A stretch of DNA of 64,000 nt, from the NCBI RefSeq assembly GCF_016865485.1, contig NZ_AP024452.1, positions 558,001 through 622,000 on the forward strand, written 5' to 3'. Positions 44,219 through 52,494 of this stretch are shown here, one piece after another. Made by a program: the position numbers and the translations under genes. This DNA is from Luteitalea sp. TBR-22. GTDB lineage: Bacteria; Acidobacteriota; Vicinamibacteria; Vicinamibacterales; Vicinamibacteraceae. Under the pieces are notes generated by a model. The model ran no database searches. It saw only the letters and a list, made by a program, of their open reading frames with translations, and was not told where the DNA came from. Within the stretch, counting starts at the first letter, position 1, and every line of letters begins with the position of its first letter.

Positions 44219-45646
44219 ATGCTGTTCCGTCAGATCGCCGACCCCGAGCTGTCGCAGTACGCCTATCTCGTGGGTTGCCAGCGCACCGGTGAGGCGCTGC
44301 TGATCGATCCCGAGCGCGACATCGACAGGTACGACCGTCTGGCCGCCGACGAGGGATTCCGCATCACCACCGTCGCCGAGACCCACATCCACGCCGACTA
44401 CGTGTCCGGGCTGCGCGAGTTCGCGGAGCGCCCCGGCGTCCGCGTCGTGCTGTCCAAGGCCGGTCCGCCCGAGTGGCAGTACGCCTGGGTGGGACAGGGA
44501 CGCGCCGAGTACCTCCTGGTCGGCGACGGCGACCGCTTCTCGATCGGCCACATCGACATCGAGGTGCGGCACACGCCCGGGCACACGCCCGAGCACGTCG
44601 TGTTCGTCGTGACCGACCGCGGCTCCGGCGCCGACCGGCCGATCGGCGTGGCGACGGGCGACTTCCTGTTCGTCGGCGACGTCGGCCGGCCCGACCTGCT
44701 CGAGTCTGCGGCCGGACACGTCGGCGCGATGCGGCCGTCGGCGGTGCAACTGCAGGCCTCGCTGCGACAGGTGGACGCGTGGCCAGAGTTCATGCAGGTG
44801 TGGCCGGGGCACGGGGCCGGCAGCGCGTGTGGAAAGGCGCTCGGGGCCGTGCCGATGTCCACGGTGGGGTACGAGCGCCGCTTCAACGGCGTGCTGTCGC
44901 TGGCCCGCGATCAGGGGGATGCGTTCGTGGACGCCATCCTCGACGGACAGCCGGCACCGCCGCCGTACTTCGCGCGCATGAAGCAGGTCAACAGGGACGG
45001 CGCCCCGCTGATCGGCGCCGTGCCGTCGCCGCCGCGGCTGGCCATCGCCGATGTGGCCGGGCGTCCCGAACTGGTGGTGCTCGACACACGTGAGGACCGG
45101 GCGGCGTTCATGGAGGCGCACCTGCCGGGCAGCCTGCATGCGCCCCGCACGCGCCAGTTCACGGCGGCCACCGGCGCGTACGTCGACCCGGGGCAGTCGA
45201 TGGTCCTGCTGGCCGAGGAGTCCGACGTCGATCGTCTCGTGCGCCAACTGTTACGCATCGGCCTCGATCGCATCGAGGGCTGGATCGCGCCCGCCGAGCT
45301 CGACCGGTGGCGCGCCGACGGCGGCGCCACCTCGTCGATTGAGCGGATCAGCTTTTCTCAGGCACCGCAACCGGGGCAGGATGGCACGTGGATCGACGTG
45401 CGCAGTGCCGCCGAGTTCGCCGCCGATCACGTGCCGGGCGCGCTGCACGTGCCGCAGAGCCGCCTCGCCGTGGAGCAGGCGCGCGTGCCGCGCGGGCGTC
45501 CAGTGATCGTGCACTGCGCGACGGGCGGGCGAGCCGCCCTCGCCAGCGCCTTCCTCGCGCGTCTCGGCCATGACGTGCGCTATGTGGACGACGACTTCGC
45601 CCGCTGGCGCGCGCAGGCCCGCCAGGAGAAGGTCGGCACCACCTAG
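44219..45646 (+). CDS. Metallo-beta-lactamase-fold persulfide dioxygenase-like protein with two rhodanese domains
   Basis: 475 aa from the ATG with GGAGG five bases upstream. The MBL domain (about residues 1-240) resembles ETHE1/PDO enzymes: THIHADYVSG, HTPGHTPEHV, GDFLFVGDVGRPDL and WPGHGAG supply the iron ligands for oxidising glutathione persulfide to sulfite. The first rhodanese module (about 275-350) has no active-site Cys (LLAEESDVD). The second (about 390-470) has CATGGRA, containing the catalytic Cys. The arrangement (MBL, inactive rhodanese, active rhodanese) is common in sulfide-oxidising systems. No persulfide-forming partner (SQR) lies nearby. Confidence 0.9.
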   Translation: MLFRQIADPELSQYAYLVGCQRTGEALLIDPERDIDRYDRLAADEGFRITTVAETHIHADYVSGLREFAERPGVRVVLSKAGPPEWQYAWVGQGRAEYLLVGDGDRFSIGHIDIEVRHTPGHTPEHVVFVVTDRGSGADRPIGVATGDFLFVGDVGRPDLLESAAGHVGAMRPSAVQLQASLRQVDAWPEFMQVWPGHGAGSACGKALGAVPMSTVGYERRFNGVLSLARDQGDAFVDAILDGQPAPPPYFARMKQVNRDGAPLIGAVPSPPRLAIADVAGRPELVVLDTREDRAAFMEAHLPGSLHAPRTRQFTAATGAYVDPGQSMVLLAEESDVDRLVRQLLRIGLDRIEGWIAPAELDRWRADGGATSSIERISFSQAPQPGQDGTWIDVRSAAEFAADHVPGALHVPQSRLAVEQARVPRGRPVIVHCATGGRAALASAFLARLGHDVRYVDDDFARWRAQARQEKVGTT

Positions 45647-45691
45647 GGCCGGCCGCAGGGCAGCGCGCGCCACCACCGGGGACGCGCGCTG

Positions 45692-47752
45692 ATGCGGACG
45701 TACTCGATCCTCGCGCGGGCGCTGATCCTCGTCGCGGTGCCGGGCCTCGTGCTCGTGCTGCTGCTGCTCGCCTTCACCAGCGCGCAGCGCCGGCAGGCCG
45801 AGGCCCAGGCGTGGTCGCACCACACGCGCGACGTGCTCGACGAGGCGCAGCGCCTCCTCACCCAGCTGTCGGACGCCCAGACCGGCATCCGCGGGTTCAT
45901 CATCACCAGGGACGGCTCGTTCCTCGAGGCGTACGAGCGCGGTCGCAGCCGGCTGGTCCCCACCGTGCGACGCCTCGGTGCGCTCACCGCCGACAACCCC
46001 GTGCAGCACCAACGCGCGCAGCAACTGGCGCAGCGCGTCGACGAGATGTCGGCACATTACGCGCACGTCCTCGAGGTCGTGAGCAGGAGCTCGCCCGGTC
46101 GCGACGAGGAACGGGCACTCGTCCTCCGCGGCAAGGCGCTGATGGACCGCCTCCGCGACGAGATCACCGTCTTCCGTACCGAGGAACGGCAACTCGACGA
46201 CCTGCGCCGCGACACCCTGGCCGCCGCGGACCGCCGGCTCTCCAGGGTGGTGGTGGGCGGGGCCGGGGCCGCGCTCTTCGTCGCCCTCGCCCTCGGCGTC
46301 TGGTTCCATCGCGCGCTCGCCTGGCGCGTCGACAACCTGCTCGCCACCGCCACCACGCTCGCGCAGGGACGTGAGGCGCCTCCGACTCCGGGCGTCGACG
46401 ATGAACTCAGGCCGGTCGAGGACGCGCTCCATGTCATGGCCGCGTCGCTGGCGCAGCGGCAACGCGCGGCGGTCAGCGCGCTGGCCGATGCGGTCAGCCT
46501 CTTCTCTGTCGCCGGGACGCGGCACGACGTGCTCGACGTCGCCACCGGGCGCGCCCTCGCCCTGGTCGACGCCGGCGTCGCCGTCTGCACGCTCGAACAG
46601 GGCACGCCGCCCGCCCAGGTGGTCGCCGCGGCGCAGGCCCTGCCCGGACGACCGGCTCCGATCACCGGAAGTCCCTTCGAGTGGGCGGCTGCCCACGACG
46701 TGCTGCACCACGGCTGCGCGATTCACCTCGACGTCGCCTCGCGCGCCGCGCACCAGCCGCCGCAGGAGGTCGATCGCGTGCTCGGCCCCGGCGACTGGAT
46801 CGGCGTGCCGCTCGGCGACGACCGGCGTACGCCCATCGGCGTCCTGCAGGTCGCCGCCCTGCCGGGGCGCACCTTCCGCGCCGACGATCTCGACGTGGTC
46901 GGCACCCTCGGGCAGGCCGCGTCTGTGGCCCTCGCGCTGGCCCGGTCGCGCCAGCGGCTCGAGGCGGCCAATGCCGATCTGGCGGCCACCAACCGCGAGA
47001 ACGAGCTGTTCATCTACAGCGTCTCGCACGATCTCCGGTCGCCGCTGGTGAACCTCGAGGGCTTCAGTCGCGAGCTCGCGGCCGCGGCAGACGGGTTGCG
47101 CACGCTGCTGGCGCAGGAGGACGTCCCCGCGCCCGTGCGCTCGCGCGCCGCCGCGATCCTCGAGGACGACGTGGCGGCCCCGGTCCGCTTCATCCGCACG
47201 GCGGTCGGACGGCTGAGCGGGATCATCGACGGGCTCCTCCGCCTGTCGCGCGCCGGCCGTGTCGAGTACCAGCCGAGCCCGCTGTCGCTCGCCCCCCTCG
47301 TCTCGCGCATCGCCGAGTCGATGCAGGCCACGCTGGCCGAGACCGGCGGGCAGGTGCGCGTCTCGGCGCTGCCGGTCGTGCACGGCGATCCGCTCGCCAT
47401 CGAGCAGGTCTTCGCCAACCTGATCGGCAATGCGGTTGCGTATGCGCGTCCGGGCGTCCCGGTGCGCATCGACGTCGCCGCCGAGGACGACCTGGCGAGC
47501 AGTGACGCGTTCACAGTGATCCGCGTCAGCGACAACGGGCGGGGGATCGCCGAGGCGCACGCGGAGCAGGCGTTCCAGCCGCTGCAGCGGCTGCACCCCG
47601 GCGTCGGTCATGGCGAGGGCATGGGCCTGGCCATCGTCCGCCGCGTCGTCGAGCGACATGGCGGCCGCGTGTGGCTGCGGTCGGAGGTCGGGGCTGGCAC
47701 CACGTTCTACGTCGAGCTGCCCCGAGCGATGGAAGGAGACGCGCATGGTTGA
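45692..47752 (+). CDS. CHASE3-domain sensor histidine kinase with GAF domain
   Basis: 686 aa. Helix 1 (RALILVAVPGLVLVLLLLAF), an extracytoplasmic CHASE3 domain (about residues 35-180; LLTQLSDAQTGIRGFIITRD and the following helices), helix 2 (about 190-212), a HAMP-like linker, a GAF domain (about 265-425), HisKA with His446 in YSVSHDLRSPLV, and HATPase (NLIGNAVAYARPG, DNGRGIAE, GEGMGLAIVRRV). The last eight bases overlap the following response-regulator gene. The kinase resembles the phytochrome-type kinases that work with small Rcp1-like regulators. The extracytoplasmic signal is unknown. Confidence 0.9.
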   Translation: MRTYSILARALILVAVPGLVLVLLLLAFTSAQRRQAEAQAWSHHTRDVLDEAQRLLTQLSDAQTGIRGFIITRDGSFLEAYERGRSRLVPTVRRLGALTADNPVQHQRAQQLAQRVDEMSAHYAHVLEVVSRSSPGRDEERALVLRGKALMDRLRDEITVFRTEERQLDDLRRDTLAAADRRLSRVVVGGAGAALFVALALGVWFHRALAWRVDNLLATATTLAQGREAPPTPGVDDELRPVEDALHVMAASLAQRQRAAVSALADAVSLFSVAGTRHDVLDVATGRALALVDAGVAVCTLEQGTPPAQVVAAAQALPGRPAPITGSPFEWAAAHDVLHHGCAIHLDVASRAAHQPPQEVDRVLGPGDWIGVPLGDDRRTPIGVLQVAALPGRTFRADDLDVVGTLGQAASVALALARSRQRLEAANADLAATNRENELFIYSVSHDLRSPLVNLEGFSRELAAAADGLRTLLAQEDVPAPVRSRAAAILEDDVAAPVRFIRTAVGRLSGIIDGLLRLSRAGRVEYQPSPLSLAPLVSRIAESMQATLAETGGQVRVSALPVVHGDPLAIEQVFANLIGNAVAYARPGVPVRIDVAAEDDLASSDAFTVIRVSDNGRGIAEAHAEQAFQPLQRLHPGVGHGEGMGLAIVRRVVERHGGRVWLRSEVGAGTTFYVELPRAMEGDAHG

Positions 47753-48200
47753 CCCGACGCTCACCATCCTGCTGGCCGAGGACGACGATGGGCATGCGTG
47801 GCTGGTGGAACGCCACCTGCGTCGTGCCGGGGTGCAGGCCGCGATCAGCCGGGCCAGCGACGGGCAGGCCGCGCTCGACTACGTGCACGGGCGCAACGCC
47901 GTTCGTCCCGGGCCGCTGCTGGTGCTGCTCGACATCCGGATGCCGCGCGTCGACGGCGTCGAGGTGCTCCGGCAGCTCAAGTCCGCGCGGGCGACCGCCG
48001 CGATCCCGGTGATCATGCTCACGACCACGGACAATCCCGCCGAGATCAGGCGCTGCTACGCCCTCGGGTGCAACGTCTACCTCACCAAGCCGGTGGCGGC
48101 CGACGGCCTCGCCGAGGCGATGCGCAGGCTCGGCGAGTTCCTCGCGATCATGCGCGTGTCCGACGAGGCCTCGCCCACGCCACAGGAGCGTCCGTCGTGA
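47745..48200 (+). CDS. Rcp1-like single-domain response regulator
   Basis: 151 aa. One CheY-like receiver: acidic triad EDDD, phospho-acceptor Asp63 in LLDIRMPRVDGVEVL, Thr in MLTTTDN, Lys in YLTKPV. The loop after the phospho-acceptor and the insertion between strands 4 and 5 are typical of Rcp1-type regulators that work with phytochrome-like kinases. There is no output domain, so signalling continues by protein contact or phosphorelay. GGAAGGAG six bases upstream of its ATG. It overlaps the kinase gene by eight bases and the next gene by four (GTGA). Confidence 0.9.
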   Translation: MVDPTLTILLAEDDDGHAWLVERHLRRAGVQAAISRASDGQAALDYVHGRNAVRPGPLLVLLDIRMPRVDGVEVLRQLKSARATAAIPVIMLTTTDNPAEIRRCYALGCNVYLTKPVAADGLAEAMRRLGEFLAIMRVSDEASPTPQERPS

Positions 48201-50077
48201 GCGCGCCGCAGGGCGTCATCCTGATCGTCGAGGACGACGAGGGGGTGGCGCACCTCGAGCGCCGGCAGCTCGAGAGGGCCGGCTTCGCCGTGATGGCCGT
48301 CTCCACCACGCGCGACGCGCTCGCGGCCATCGAACAGGAGGCCGTCGCGCTGGTGCTCCTCGACTACCACCTGCCGGGGCAGGCCGACGGCCTGGCGTTC
48401 CACGAGGATCTGCGGCACCGCGGGCACCACGTGCCCGTGATCCTCGTGACCGGTCGGAGCGACGAGGGCACGGCCATCCGCGCCCTGCGTGCCGGCGTGC
48501 GCGACTTCGTCACCAAGAGCGCCGAGTACATCGAGTACCTGCCGGAGGCCGTGTCTCGCGTGCTGGCGCAGGTGCGCACCGAGCAGCAGCTCGCCGAGTC
48601 GGAGGCCCGCCTGGCCAGCCTGATCGCCTCCGCGGAGGATGCGCTGCTGGTGGCCGATGCGGATGGTCATCTGTCGCTTTTCAACCCGGCCGCCGAGCGC
48701 GCCTTCGGGATCACGGCCGCCGAGGCCGCGCGGCGTCGGCTCGACGAGCTGTGCACGATCACCAGCGAAGGGGGCGCCCACGTGCTGGCGCCTGCCGCCC
48801 GTCGCCCCGACGGCAGCACCTTCCCCGTGGAAGGCACGGTGTCGCGGGTGCCGCTCGGTGGCCGCGAGGGCCTGGCGGTGATCCTGCGCGACGTGAGCGA
48901 GCGGCGTGCCGCCGAGGAGCGGCAGCGCAAGCTCGAGTCACAGCTGCTGCACGCGCAGCGCATGGAGGCGATCGGCAGGCTCGCCGGCGGCGTCGCCCAC
49001 GACTTCAACAACCTGCTGACGGTGATCTCGGGCTACAGCGAGTTGCTCCTGCACGCGCTGCCGGAAGACAGCCCGCTGCGCGAGGCCGTCACGACGATGC
49101 GCGACACCGGAGAGCGCGCCGCAGCGCTGACGTCGCAGTTGCTGACGTTCAGTCGCGCCCAGGTCGCCAGCCCCACCCGGCTCGATCTCAACGCCGTCGT
49201 GGACGACTTCGCGCGGATGCTCCGCCGGCTGATCGGCGACGACGTGGACCTCGTGCTGCGGCTGTCGTCGGCGCCGTGCCCGGTGATGGCCGACCCGCGA
49301 CTGATCGAGCAGGTCGTGATGAACCTGGTCGTCAACGCGCGCGACGCCATGCCGGGCGGCGGGACGCTGGTGATCGAGACCGACGAGGTGTCGCTCGGCG
49401 ACGACGCGTTGCCCGTGCCGCATGGGTTGAAGCCCGGGCGTTTCGTCCGCCTGCTGGTGAGCGACACCGGCATGGGCATGCCCGCCGACGTGCGCGTGCG
49501 GATCTTCGAGCCGTTCTTCACGACCAAGCAGGCGGGCAAGGGCACCGGGCTCGGGCTCTCCACCGTGTACGGCATCGTGCGACAGGCCGGCGGCCACGTC
49601 GACGTCTACAGCGAGGTGGGGCAGGGCACCGTGTTCAAGGTGTACCTGCCGTCGGCTGCGGGGCCGGCGGAGGCGGCCGCCGCGGCGGGGCTGGCCGAGC
49701 ACCCGCGTGGCCACGAGGCCGTGCTCGTCGTCGAGGACGATCAGGCCGTCCGCGACATCATCACGCACGTGCTGCGCAACCACGGCTATCGTGTGACCGC
49801 GATGCCGGGCGGTGCGGCGGCCCTGGCCTACGTGGAAGGCGGGGGAGAGGTCGACCTGCTGGTCTCCGACGTGATGATGCCGTCGATGTCGGGACCGGCG
49901 CTGGTGGACGAGCTGACCCGGGTGCGTCCCGGGCTGCGCGTCCTGTTCCTCTCCGGATACACGGAGGAAGCCACCGCCATCACGGGCCTGCGGCCCGCAC
50001 ACGTGGCCTTCCTGCAGAAGCCGTTCACCTTCAGCGCGCTGCTGACGAAGACGCGCGAGGCGCTGGCGTGCCCATGA
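48197..50077 (+). CDS. Hybrid signalling protein: receiver-PAS-HisKA-HATPase-receiver
   Basis: 626 aa from the GTG that overlaps the previous stop codon. N-terminal receiver (residues 1-125, Asp in VLLDYHLPG), PAS domain (about 135-255, ALLVADADGHLSLFNPAAE), HisKA of the HDFNN type with His268 in GGVAHDFNNLLTVISGY, HATPase (NLVVNARDAMPGG, GTGLGLSTVYG), and a C-terminal receiver (about 515-626, DLLVSDVMMPSMSG). No transmembrane helix. Receivers at both ends allow a relay from the preceding Rcp1-like protein or directly from the CHASE3 kinase. Its last 47 bases overlap tail-to-tail with a glycosyltransferase gene. Confidence 0.9.
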   Translation: MSAPQGVILIVEDDEGVAHLERRQLERAGFAVMAVSTTRDALAAIEQEAVALVLLDYHLPGQADGLAFHEDLRHRGHHVPVILVTGRSDEGTAIRALRAGVRDFVTKSAEYIEYLPEAVSRVLAQVRTEQQLAESEARLASLIASAEDALLVADADGHLSLFNPAAERAFGITAAEAARRRLDELCTITSEGGAHVLAPAARRPDGSTFPVEGTVSRVPLGGREGLAVILRDVSERRAAEERQRKLESQLLHAQRMEAIGRLAGGVAHDFNNLLTVISGYSELLLHALPEDSPLREAVTTMRDTGERAAALTSQLLTFSRAQVASPTRLDLNAVVDDFARMLRRLIGDDVDLVLRLSSAPCPVMADPRLIEQVVMNLVVNARDAMPGGGTLVIETDEVSLGDDALPVPHGLKPGRFVRLLVSDTGMGMPADVRVRIFEPFFTTKQAGKGTGLGLSTVYGIVRQAGGHVDVYSEVGQGTVFKVYLPSAAGPAEAAAAAGLAEHPRGHEAVLVVEDDQAVRDIITHVLRNHGYRVTAMPGGAAALAYVEGGGEVDLLVSDVMMPSMSGPALVDELTRVRPGLRVLFLSGYTEEATAITGLRPAHVAFLQKPFTFSALLTKTREALACP

Positions 50078-51398
50078 GGCCGCCGATCAGGCGGTCGTAC
50101 TTGCCGAGGATGACGTCCCACCGGTAATTGGCATCGACGTAGGCGCGTCCGTTGCGCCCCATCGCGCGCCGCAGCCGGTCGTCGGCCATCAGCACCGACA
50201 GGGACTCGACGAACTCGTCGCGATCGGCGTAGTACAGGCCGGCGTTGCTGCGGCGGCAGTGCTCGACGAGGACCTCGGCGCGGGCGTTGCACAGCACCGG
50301 CGTGCCCATCGCCATCGCCTCGAGAGCGAGCAGCGAGAGGCTCTCGAGGGGCGACGGCACGATGACGACGTCGGCGGCGTCGAGGGCCTGCAGGCGCTCG
50401 GCTTCGGGCAGCATCCCGGCGAAGCGGATCCACGGCGTCTCGGGGATGGGCATCAGCTTGGCGCCCATCAGCGCGAGCGTGGCGTCGCCACCGGCCTGCC
50501 GGTAGGTGTCGAAGTACTCGAAGAGTTCCTCGCAACCCTTGCCCGGATCGATGCGGCCGCCGTAGAGCGCGACATGGCCGAAGAGGCGATGCCGACGACG
50601 GAAGGCCTCGCCGATGCCACGCTTGCGGTCGCTCACCGGCCGCTCGGGGCGCGGACCGCGGCCGCGTCGGCCACGCGGCACGCCGTCCTTCGGCGCCTGG
50701 GCCGCGGCCTCGGGTTCGTCCTCGGGCACGAGTGGCCCCTCGAGCGGCGCGTCGACGCCCCGCCGCGGCTTGCCGTGGCCCTCGGTGTCGAGCAGGTCGA
50801 CGCCGCAGCCCACCGTCTCGCCCGCCAGCGGTCGCAGGTCGAAGGTGCGCATCAGGAACGCCTTCTCGGTCTCGGTGTTGAACGCCACGGCGTGCGCCGC
50901 GGCGAACAGGTCGCGGTAGATCCCGAGGTGGATGGCCGGCTCGTCGTGCGCGGTGGGCACGAGGATGCTCTTCTTCGGGGCGATCTGCAGGCCCAGGACG
51001 GTGGGCGCATACAGGTAGGTGAAGAAGACGAGCACGTCGTACTGCTGGTGCGAGCGCTGCAGGTACTCGAGCAGCGCCGGGCACCACGGCCCCTGTTCCT
51101 CCAGCCACCGCATCTCGTCCTCGCGGCTGTGCGGGTAGTTGAAGATCCAGTCCGAGAACGCGTTGAACGACTCGAGATCGCGCGTGCGCGCGTTGGCGAA
51201 CCGCCGGACGTTGACGCCGCGGACCCGGTCGGTGCCCTCCGGGTACTCGTTCTTCCAGGTGGTGTACTCGCGGGCGCAGGTGGTGAGCACGTCCACGTGG
51301 TGCCGCGCGGCCATGCGCTCGGCGATGAGCCGGCAGTGGTACTCGGATCCGCCGAGGATCTCGGTGCCGTAGCGCTGGATGATGAACGCGATCTTCAC
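50031..51398 (-). CDS. GT4-type glycosyltransferase (A2), with charged inter-domain insertion
   Basis: 455 aa from GTG with AGGA upstream. GT-B fold. The N-terminal half (IIQRYGTEILGGSEYHCRL) is paralogous to the A1 glycosyltransferase at 53800-55194 (VVQRYGADINGGAELHARY); both share LTTCARxYxTWxNExPEG. The C-terminal donor-binding half has YGGRIDPGKGCEELFEYF and PSPLESLSLLALEAMAMGTP with the Glu of the EX7E motif. Between the halves is an insertion of about 65 residues (GKPRRGVDAP...) that is Pro- and Arg-rich (GRRGRGPRPERP) and probably disordered. It is the last gene of a seven-gene operon. It overlaps the end of the convergent hybrid kinase gene by 47 bp. Confidence 0.85.
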   Translation of the reverse strand: MKIAFIIQRYGTEILGGSEYHCRLIAERMAARHHVDVLTTCAREYTTWKNEYPEGTDRVRGVNVRRFANARTRDLESFNAFSDWIFNYPHSREDEMRWLEEQGPWCPALLEYLQRSHQQYDVLVFFTYLYAPTVLGLQIAPKKSILVPTAHDEPAIHLGIYRDLFAAAHAVAFNTETEKAFLMRTFDLRPLAGETVGCGVDLLDTEGHGKPRRGVDAPLEGPLVPEDEPEAAAQAPKDGVPRGRRGRGPRPERPVSDRKRGIGEAFRRRHRLFGHVALYGGRIDPGKGCEELFEYFDTYRQAGGDATLALMGAKLMPIPETPWIRFAGMLPEAERLQALDAADVVIVPSPLESLSLLALEAMAMGTPVLCNARAEVLVEHCRRSNAGLYYADRDEFVESLSVLMADDRLRRAMGRNGRAYVDANYRWDVILGKYDRLIGGLMGTPAPRASSSAAR

Positions 51399-51423
51399 TG
51401 GGGCATCCTGGGTGAACGGGACG

Positions 51424-52494
51424 TCAGGCGAACGGCGCGAGCAGGGCATCGAGGTGTGCCTGCATGCGTGCCTCGCTGAACGCCTCGAGCCGCGCGTACT
51501 GGCCCTCGATGATGGCCTTGCGCAGCGTGTCGTCGTAGATGAGCCGGCCGAGCCACTCGGCCGCGAACTCGAGATCCTTGGGCGTGAACACCACGCCCGC
51601 GCCGCCCATCGTCTCGGGGACGGCCGCCGCGCCGTAGGCCAGCACCGGCACGCCCGCGGCCATCGCCTCGAGCAGCGGTACGCAGAACCCCTCGTGCTCG
51701 CTGAGCGACACATAGGCGCTCGCGTAGCGGTAGAAGGCCGCGAGGTCGGCGTTGGGCACGGGCCCGGTGAACCAGAAGCGGTCGGCCGGCATCTGGTACT
51801 TCTCCATCAGCGCGCGCACCGTCGCGTAGTACGACGGAACCGCATCGTACCGGCCCACGAAGATGAAGCGGTAATGGCTGTCGACGTAGCGCTTGTAGTG
51901 CTCGGCCAGCCGGATGTGGTCCTCGATGCGCTTGTTGGGCGCGATCCGCCCGACGAAGAGGATGTTGGTCAGGCCGTCGCCGAGGATCTTCTCGAGCGCC
52001 GGCCGGCGCGGCGCTGCCGTGATCCGCTCGAGATCCATGGCGATCGGCATCACGCCGGTCGGGGCGAAGCCGAGCGCGTCGAGCTCCTCGCGGTTGTAGG
52101 TGCTGTCGCCGAGCGCGAGGTCGGCGTGGCCGACAAGCGTGGCCAGTTCCTGCCGCCCGAGCATCGCGAGGCGGCAGATGTGCGGCGCGTAGTCGGCGAA
52201 GAAGTGCGCCGGCGTGATGTTGTGGTACTGCAGCACCCGCCCGCCGGGCAGCGAGGCGAACGCGGCCGTCATCGGCGACGGCAACGCGAAGTGGAAGATG
52301 GTGACGTCGCCGCGCCTGGCCTCGGGATCGCCGAAGGGCCGCACCTCGTGGCGGAGGTCGTCGTCGATGGTCAGCGCGAAGATCTCGGAGGCGTGGCCGC
52401 GCGCCCGCAGCAGGGCGCGGACGCGCCGGGCCGAGTCGCCGATGGCGTCGCCCTTGTGCGCGGCCGGGACCCATTGGTGCACGCTGAGCATCAC
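51424..52494 (-). CDS. GT4-type glycosyltransferase (B2)
   Basis: 356 aa. GT-B fold. The N-terminal half (KGDAIGDSARRVRALLRARG, VLQYHNITPAHFFADY) is paralogous to that of B1 at 52491-53798 (GDAIGHEVLGIQRVLRAAGY, LVYHNITPPEFF). The donor half has NILFVGRIAPNKRIEDHI, FTGPVPNADLAAFYRYA and the EX7E motif in SEHEGFCVPLLEAMAAG. It is predicted to transfer a hexose-type sugar to a growing glycan on a lipid carrier; specificity is unknown. Its start codon overlaps the stop of B1 (ATGA), and A2 starts 25 bp after its stop. Confidence 0.88.
   Translation of the reverse strand: MMLSVHQWVPAAHKGDAIGDSARRVRALLRARGHASEIFALTIDDDLRHEVRPFGDPEARRGDVTIFHFALPSPMTAAFASLPGGRVLQYHNITPAHFFADYAPHICRLAMLGRQELATLVGHADLALGDSTYNREELDALGFAPTGVMPIAMDLERITAAPRRPALEKILGDGLTNILFVGRIAPNKRIEDHIRLAEHYKRYVDSHYRFIFVGRYDAVPSYYATVRALMEKYQMPADRFWFTGPVPNADLAAFYRYASAYVSLSEHEGFCVPLLEAMAAGVPVLAYGAAAVPETMGGAGVVFTPKDLEFAAEWLGRLIYDDTLRKAIIEGQYARLEAFSEARMQAHLDALLAPFA

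Noticed and set aside
42611-45247. 878-codon minus-strand frame across the NtrC-type regulator and MBL genes
   Set aside because: Shadow of two genes with complete motifs on the plus strand.
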